A stretch of 64,000 nt of DNA from NCBI GenBank assembly GCA_037951105.1, contig JBAMJV010002100.1:62001-126000 (forward strand), read 5' to 3'. This DNA is from Echinarachnius parma (Eukaryota; Echinodermata; Echinoidea; Clypeasteroida; Echinarachniidae). Both the position numbers and the translations under genes were made by a program. The notes beneath the pieces were generated by a model. That model had not been told where the DNA came from and ran no database searches. It saw nothing but the letters and a program-made list of their open reading frames with translations. This document shows positions 39,201 to 48,200 of this stretch, piece after piece (positions within the stretch are counted from its first letter, which is position 1; every line of letters starts with the position of its first letter).

Positions 39201-42200
39201 GATAAATCTTGTAATTATAAAACGTCTCCAAGACTCCCATGGATCTCTAAATCTTTATTACGATCGATAAATAGAAAAAATAACTTGTATTATAAATATA
39301 AACTAAAAGGTACTGATAAACTTAAATTAAAATATACTTCTTATAAAAATATACTTATTAAACTCATACGTTTGGAAAAAAGAAGGTATTTTGTTAATTG
39401 ATTAGAATTATCTAAAAATGACATGCAAACAACTTGGAAGATTATTAAACAAGCAATGAATTTAAATAAAAATAAATCAAATATAACTAGAATTCGACAG
39501 GATAATGTGATGGTTGATGATCCTGGTAATATAAGTAATATTTTTAATATATACTTTTCTTCAATTGGAGAAAATCTTGCTCAAAATATTCCTGCTTCAG
39601 ATAAACATTTTGTTGATTTTTTAAGTACTCCCAATCCTGATTCGATTTTTTTTGTACCTATTCATAAAAATGAGATTTTGGATATAGTCTCTAATTTAGA
39701 TAATAAGAAAAGTTCAGGCTACGATGGTGTAAATAACTTTTTATTAAAAGGTATTATTGTTTCTTTAGTTGATCCTCTCGTTCATATTTTTAATTTATCT
39801 TTATTAAATGGTCAAGTCCCGGATATAATGAAAATTGCTAAGGTCGTCCCCCTCTTTAAGAAAGGTGACAAACTAGATGTTAGTAATTATCGTCCAATTT
39901 CTTTGTTGTCCACACTTTCTAAAGTTTTAGAAAAAATTATATATACTCGTACTATTTCTTTCTTTAAGAATAATGATATTTTTTCTAACTTTCAATTTGG
40001 ATTCAGGGAAAAACATAGCACAATTCATGCTTTATTGTCTTTTGTAGATAAGGTGGCACATGCTATTGATAAATCATTACACACAGTAGGAATTTTCCTT
40101 GACTTCTCCAAGGCCTTCGACACGATTAACCACAATATTTTACTCTATAAACTTTCTCATTATGGTATACGTGGGAAGGCCTTGGAGTGGTTCCGGAGCT
40201 ATCTTTCTAATAGAAAGCAGTATGTTTCTTTAAATGATGTTAATTCCGAATTTCGTTATGTCACTTGCGGCGTTCCCCAAGGAAGCTTATTGGGTCCACT
40301 TTTATTTATTATTTATATAAATGATTTTTGTAAATCTTCCGATATATTGTCATTCATACTATTTGCTGATGACACTAATTTATTTTTTTCTCACAGAAAT
40401 CCACATATTCTAGTAGAAACGATTAATATTGAGTTATTTAAGATTTCCCAGTGGATAAGAGCTAATAAATTATCTCTAAATTTTCAGAAAACTAAATTTA
40501 TGCTTTTTAGTAAATCAATAGATTCTTTGCCCTCAAATATTGTTTTTGATAATAATGTATTGGAAAATGTGCCTTCTATTAAATTTTTGGGAGTAATTGT
40601 TGATAATAAACTTTCATGGAAATGTCACATTGATAGCATTTGTAAAACTATTTCGCGTAATATTGGAGTTATAAAACGGTTAAAAACTTGTCTCCCAATG
40701 AATTCTTTGTTTATGTTATACTCATCTTTAATATTGCCGTACTTAAACTATGGCCTTCTTGCTTGGGGGAACACGCATCAATTGTTTTTAGATAGGCTAT
40801 TATTGTTACAAAAAAGGATTATTCGTATTATTTGTGATTCCACTGCACGCTCCCATACAGACCCTTTATTTTTTAATAATAAATTATTAAAAATTAATGA
40901 CTTGTACTTATACCAATTAGGTCAATTTATGTATAAATATGATAATAATTCATTACCTTCAGCTTTTGATTTTATGTTTTTTAAAAATCAATCGGTTCAT
41001 AATTACCCAACTAGGCAGTCAAATGAATTTCATTTACCCCTTTTAAGAACTTTATTAGCTCAAAATACGTTTATTTATGATGGTCCTAAATTTTGGAACA
41101 CTCTTGATATAGGTATGAAAAATGTACCTTCACTTAATTCTTTCAAAAGAAAACTTAAATTATATTTATTACAACGTTATGGTACTAGTTAACTTAATTG
41201 TTTGGTAATGAAAAAGGGTCATCGTAAAAAACCTTTCATTATTATTATTGTTGCTTATTCTGGAAATTGCGCCGCTATTTTAATGAAATAATATTTCTTA
41301 TTCTCTTAATTTGTATGAAATTTTTGTTTTTATTTTATTTTATACATTTTCTTTTAGTCTTGCAGGTCCATACCTTCTCATTCCATACCTTCTCAATCCA
41401 TTCATATTTTCTATATTTTCATTATCTTTTGTACAGCATCTTCTTGTTCATGTATGCTTCCACACTGCGTCTTATTTGTTCATACATTCATGTTCTCTTC
41501 AGTAGTCTCCGTAGGCACAACACTATTTTGAATTCTTATCAAACAGTTTTGTAATAATTACATTTTTTTGTAATACTACACTGTATAATATTTGCTATCT
41601 TGTTTTTTTGTTTTTTTTTCTATTCACAATTTTTCCGTATTTGATTTTTCGTATTTTTTTCCGTATTTGATACTTTCATTACTTTGTAAAACATTAATTT
41701 TTGAGGGATTCCACATTCTACAAGCCATGCTTTTTAGTGGATCCCTCCATTTTCACTTGAAATTTAAACATACAGCAACATTTGTTTACTTTCTGTTTCC
41801 GCTTTTTGATATGATTATTTCTAAATGTCAAAATTGAATTGTACCTTGTTTAAAAATCTAAAAATTTCGTAGTATCTTAATTCATTATATTTTAATCAAT
41901 TATTATATCAACATACATTTTGATTGCCAATGTTTATAATTTATTGTTTATACTTTCACAAATGTTGTTGTGAATTATTCATTGTAAATATATGTACCTT
42001 CTTGTTGAAAATGAAATAAAATTGAACATTGAACATTGAACATTGAGGGTGCTCTCTAAACACCCATCGGTTTCAGCCATTTGAAATAAAATATTGTGCA
42101 TTTAATGTTTTGTTGAAACAGTGATTAGATAGAGAGATAATCAACAACTATCTAAAAACCTCTTTTGTAAATTTTTGAAAAGAGGAAGCATTTTTGGGGA

Positions 42201-45200
42201 ATTTTTAACGGCTGGTTCAAAATCGTTGAATATTTGTGGGGGCCCCACATTTATTACAAATGGTTATGTTTATGGATATTTCAGCCATTTCTGAACTGAT
42301 TTAGATCAAATAAAGTTTATTCTGTCATTAAAATTGTATGCTCTTTCAAATTTGACACTCAGTTTTTCATTATCTCACAAAAAATTATTTTGTGTAGCAC
42401 CCTCTATACCAAAACTCAACTATCCCTTTAATGTCTACCAATTATCAAAATGACTTAAATTTTGGCATGATTTGAAATTCTAAAGATATATTTGACAGAG
42501 AGTATTACTTACTCAACTAATAAATATATAAAGAAGAAATTAGTTGTCAATTTAGATTGTCTAGAAAGAATTTAATTTAATTGTGTATCAAACAATTTTA
42601 CATCAAATCTGTTTTGTCATGACTGTCCTGACTGGTCAAGTTGTTTTGAAAAAATACAATTTCATTAAAATTAAGAATTTAATTACACTTTTTTCTGTTT
42701 GTGTGAAGTGTTTGTCCCTGCGTGACATAGAGCTGGCATACAGAGTGGACCTGCTCCTCAACACAGGGGACAATTACAAGCTTGCTGGGGGCTATGATGG
42801 CCAAAATGTCTACTAGTAAGTCACTTTTATTCAGTTCATTTCAGTTCAGTAATGGTTCTTTTACCCCATAGTATGTGAACAAAATACCAGTGTCTCAGGG
42901 CGATTTAGCCTGCAGAATGCTAAAAAGTGTTCTACAAAATGATAACAGAGCCCCTATAAAATTGCATAGAGTTCAAATGTAAAAAGAGTTAGATTGCCAT
43001 TTTCATGCATGTGAGCTTGAAAAGTATCCCCATAAAAATTGAGTTGGATTTTGTTTTTTTCCTGCAGCACATATGTATAAAATGGCAATAAAATGTATAG
43101 ACAACTAGAATCATTCAAATAAGGATAAGAATTTTGCCAATAAAATGTCAAAGCAAAATATTAAATAAAAATCAATTCAATATTTGAAAAAGAAACAGAA
43201 AAGTCTGTTTTCCTTTTCCCTGAGTGAGAGATTATATCGATAACTATATTTTCTGCTTTATTTTGATTCAGCGGGAAGTTCTTTCACCTCATATGCCTGA
43301 TGGATAATGCTGACACTATGTTTGAATACTACGACAAGCTTGTCCCATCGGTGAGTTGCACAATTCAGGTTTAGTTTCCATTATCCCCACAAAACTAGAC
43401 TTTCAAAATATGATGCAATATAAATGTATGAGGTGTATAAAGAAATGAATATAAAATAAAGTTACACTTGTGACTGATTGAAATTGTATTGTGGTTAAGA
43501 TATTGCAGGCCTGTAGATATTATGTTGGCAGCATGATACAAATTGGCACAACAGGCACCTGTAGGTTTAAAAAAACGAGTTCAAAACCTTTGGCTCGTTG
43601 GGTTATTTTCACATTATCAGAAATTCTTTCGTAAGCAGATTTGGTGGTATTTACATGTATGCACCAAGTTTTAACTGTGACATTTTGTAATTGTGTCATT
43701 TTTATGCCTCCGCCAACGAAGTGGCCGGAGACATTATGTTTTCGGTTTGTCCGTCCGTCCGTCCGTCCGTCCGTCCGTCCCGTTTTCGTTCTCTCGATAT
43801 CTCAAGAACCAGTTGACGGATCAATTTCAAACTTGGTATGAGTGTACATATTGGGGTGACAATAATCTGATTAGATTTGGGGGGTCAAAGGTCAAGGTTA
43901 CAGGGCTCATTATATAAGCAAAAATAGATTGTAATGGCAAAATCTCAAGAACTGAATGTCAGAATTCAATCAAACTTAGTACCTGGATGTATTTCAGAGA
44001 GCCAATAAAGCCACATAATTTTGGGGTCATGAGGTCAAAGGTCAAGGTCACAGGACTTAATTAACATGCAAAAAAACTTGCTTGTAATGGCAAAATCTCA
44101 AGAGCTGAATGTCAGATTTCAATCAAACATGGTACCTGAATGTATTATAGAGAGCCAATGTAGCCATGTACAATTTAGGGGTCATGAGGTCATAGGTCAA
44201 GGTCACAGGTCTCTTCATATATGCAAAAATCGCTTGTAATTGTATAAACTCATAACTGAATGTCAGATTTCAATCAAACTTGGTACCTGAATGTATCATA
44301 GAGAGTCTATATAGCCATACAAATTTGGGGTCATAAGGTCAAGGTCACATGATTGCATAAATAGCTTGTAATTGTAAAAACTCAAGAACTAAATGTCAGA
44401 TTTCAATCAAACCTGGTACCTGAATGAATCTTAGGGAGCCAATGTAGCCATATAATTTTGGGGTCATGAGGTGAAAGGTCAAGGTCACAGGACTTATTTT
44501 ATATGCAAATAAATAGCTTGTAATAGTGATATCTCAAGATCTGGTTGACATGGTTGATGGATTAACTATCAAAATTGAGTTTACAGAATTGATTCTGTGC
44601 ATGTTAATTTGGGCTTGATATAAAAATCGCGTGATAGCGGAGGCATAATTTTCGACTGCGCGCAGTCGAAGATCCATCTAGTTTATCCAGTTGTAACTAT
44701 TGTTTTTCATGCAGAATTGGGTAATAAATACAAACAATTACTAGAATTAATTGCATGCGAGAATAGATTGCATTATGAAAAATACCCTGTGTACAATTGA
44801 TAATTTGCCAGGGTATTTTTGTGCTAAATTATTCAGTGCACTACTCCTTTCATCTCTTGTATACGCAAGATGTGAAATATTGCTATCATAATAGGTTGGA
44901 ATTTGGCCAACCCAGCACTCATTGTTTCTTTTTGCTTTGAAAGTTTGCAAGAATATATATATGTTTTCAAAGAATTATTGGTTAAAATCAGCTATAAGAT
45001 AAGGTTAATATACCATGTACGGTTAGACATTTGAAAGATGTACTGTTTGATTGTGTTTCTGCAGGCACTAATACCGAGCACTATAGTGTATATGGAGATG
45101 CTGCGATCTATGGAGACTGCCTGTGCTTATGACCAGCTACCACAGCTGTGGACAGGTGAGTAGCTCTCATCAGTTTACAGTGTTGCATAAAGATTCCTGA

Positions 45201-48200
45201 TTAATCACGAGATTAGAAAATTAATCAGAAATTGCACCTAAATGTGCAAATCTGATTGACTCAAATACTCATATTTTCTTACTTTTCTTTATGCAACGCC
45301 TCCCCCCCCCCCCCCCCTTTCAGTTCATTCACTTATTGTGACTTCCATGATCTTCCTGGACTGCCCATCAACATCACCATCCAAGAGACACATTCTAGTT
45401 TTCTATTGTACCCAATTTGGATGTAGAATGCTCATGAAAGTCTGCTGAATTGGTTGTTAACATCCTTACCAGCTTAAAGGCCGCAGCTGTGTAAAGGCCA
45501 CAGCAGTGCAAAGGCCGCAGCAGTGTAAAGGCCACAGCAGTGCAAAGGCCGCAGCTGTGTAAAGGCCACAGCAGTGCAAAGGCTGCAGCAGTGTAAAGGC
45601 CACATCACTACTTTTGAGCTACATAGAGAAAATAAACGGCAGAAAAAAGTACAAATAATCTGCGACGCCTGAATTTGTCTTCATTCGACGGCAATCACAC
45701 ATTGGCGAAATTATGTAGAAGTTGATTATTTTTATTTTACTGCAATGAGGCTATAGTGATTATGTAGATCATGCATGTTTAAACAGAGCAAAACATATCC
45801 AACATGTAAGTGCAATATTTCAAAGCATTTTCCACAGATATTTACATTAAAGACCATCACTACCTAATAGTACAATTTCCCTATAAGATTTGTAAAGAAA
45901 AGCTATTAATTTGTTATCACAAGACGTCAATATTTTTCAACCTTTGCACAGATATTTGCACATATGGCCATCGCTACCGCCAGAATGTGTTGGAACTGCT
46001 GGTCCAGGTGATGGCTACTGCTACAGAGGCCACCCAAGAGGTACTTGATTTGGTTTTGTTTTTATTTAGATTTAGTGTTAATTGCTATAATTTGGTCTTG
46101 TTTTATCATAAATTTCCATGAGATGGTATTGTTACATCTTTTTCCTTTCTTATAAAATATTTCTAAATTCATATTAATTTTCTTTTGTTTATTGGTAATA
46201 TTTATTTAAAGTATTTGTTTTAAGCTTTTGCTCCCCGGAGTGGAGGTAAAAAGGTTTGCATGATCTGAAATAGAAATTTGAAATTTAAACTTCATTCTCC
46301 ATTCCATTAAACACATTATAAGGTAAATAAACTAGAAAGCTTTATAAATAACAACAACAAATACAATTGTTATGAAATACAAACAAAACTTAGAAGTACA
46401 GTACATTCAAGTATGGAAATAGATGGACCTTCTAAAAGTAGGAATATTCACATATAAACAGAAGATCCAAAAATGATGATAAGTATTATTTGCTATTTTC
46501 TTGTTTTGCCTTGACAGCAAAAATCTGGCTTCTGTTCAGTAGCGTTAGATGTGCTTTCTGCGTCCAAGGAATCAGTACGGAGAATAGACCCAATCAGGTA
46601 TGTGTTAAAATATTAGAAATACTTTAATTCAAGTTCAGTTTAATTTAATTTTGTTTTTGTTGTTGATATTGTTTTCTGTACTTGTTTGTGCTATTTGCTT
46701 AGGTTAGTTTCTTTGTGTAATGTATTAAAGTCATACCTGTAAAGTGTCCAAATCCACGAAAATTACTTGGAGCTTCCTCGTTTCTCTTCTACCATGTTGT
46801 TTAGCTTATGGTAAGAGAAGAATAAAACAGGGTTTAATTTTTTCAAATGTCCCTTTAGTATGAAGATAACTATCATTGAAAATCATTATTTGAAAAGCAT
46901 TGATCAACGCAATTGGAAAAAAGTACAATTGTTGTAGCTAAATACGTCCGAGCCAGCACGCGTGGGAAACATTCCAGACGCTACTGAACTTTGATCCAAC
47001 GTGCGCAAATTCCATGAATTCTGTACAGTGTGTAAACATACACGAGTGCGGATATCGTCAATGGCTGATTATTACTGCTACAATTCCATGACAAGCCATC
47101 AGTATTCGGTGATAAAATATGAACTCAATATTCGTTTTTTTCACGAGGTAAACAGTGTTTGTTTTCTTTCAAACTTTCACAAATCTTTCAATTGTATTTT
47201 ACAATGATATTGATGTAGGATTGAAGTCTCAAATGTCATTTTGTGCAATATCTGACACTTTACAGGCATCACTTTAAGCTAATTCATATGACCTTATTTT
47301 GTTAAAATGCACCCTTTTATGTTTACCATGCTTAAAGTAGTGTTAATAATGATTTTCTGATGTTATTGATCTTGTCAACTTGGGTTTGCCATTAACAAGC
47401 ATCTTGCTTCAATAGCTGCAAATGTTCTTACTGTTCCTTTTTACCTCATATTTGATCTGAAATAAATGAATAAATGAAATGAAATGAAAATTTCACATCT
47501 CTTGAAGGGCTATTCAGGGAAGTACAGACTCTTTGTGGCTTTCCATAATTGTTAGGTCCTACTTAGAATTTTAGTTCAACTCTATGTGTGAAACACGCCC
47601 CTGTTGTTATATCTTTGCTCCCAAGGTTTGGTTCAGTGACGATGGACTATCTGGTGAGCATCTGTGTGCAAGCCAAGGATGTGGACGGTGCATGGTGAGA
47701 TATTCCATTGAGCTATCCATTAAAGGGATCTAGTAACTTTGTTGACATGTGCAAAAAGTGATGAATGGTTGATGCAATGTATATTGTTGTTATCTCATAT
47801 GTCCACAGGGTATTGTGTGAAAATTTCAAGTCAAATGGACATTGTATGGCCAAGTAATGAGCGAAAATGCAAAGTGATATTCAGTGACTCACTGCACTCA
47901 CTTTGTACACGGAAGAAAAACTCGCCCGGAGTTTTTCTTATCTGAATACTTCAATCATACATATCTTTGTAACGAAAGGGAAATTTGAAAAACCGAAACC
48001 TGTCCCGTGATTTTATTGTTAATACAAATACAACAAGGTATAAGGGAGGATATTTGAGGATTTGGACAATGTTAGTAAGTCCCTTTAACTCTACTTTTGC
48101 TCGGTTCATGTACAGTCAAACCTGTGTATATTGACCACCTATGTTAATCAAGAATGTGGCCACTGTAAACGGGTTTACCCTATTTCACTTGCCGATTGGG

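Larger units (their letters stand above)
34604..42044 (+). mobile_element. Near-intact LINE with two ORFs and (ATTGAAC)n tail
   Basis: 7.44 kb with a short 5' tandem-repeat leader, ORF1 (34754-35827), an unusually long inter-ORF region, ORF2 with endonuclease and RT (38079-41192), and a 3' UTR ending AATAAAATTGAACATTGAAC. Apart from one in-frame TGA, ORF2 is open throughout, suggesting recent insertion. EN plus RT without an RNase H and the C-terminal RLLLLQKRIIRII phrase fit the CR1/L2/Jockey group. Confidence 0.9.
34415..42431. mobile_element. TTAA MITE family 1 (copy 3), split by a 7.4-kb LINE
   Basis: The MITE left part is 34415-34603 (TTAAAGGGATAGTTGAGTTC to GTTAAAACTCAAGA) and its right part 42045-42431 (GAGGGTGCTCTCTAAACACC to CCCTTTAA). 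Joined, they equal the other family copies. The order of events is therefore MITE first, LINE second. Confidence 0.85.

Noticed and set aside
48110-48170. pogo/Tigger-like end (CAGTCAAACCTGTGTATATT)
   Set aside because: Only one end is recognisable; no partner TIR or target duplication could be placed.
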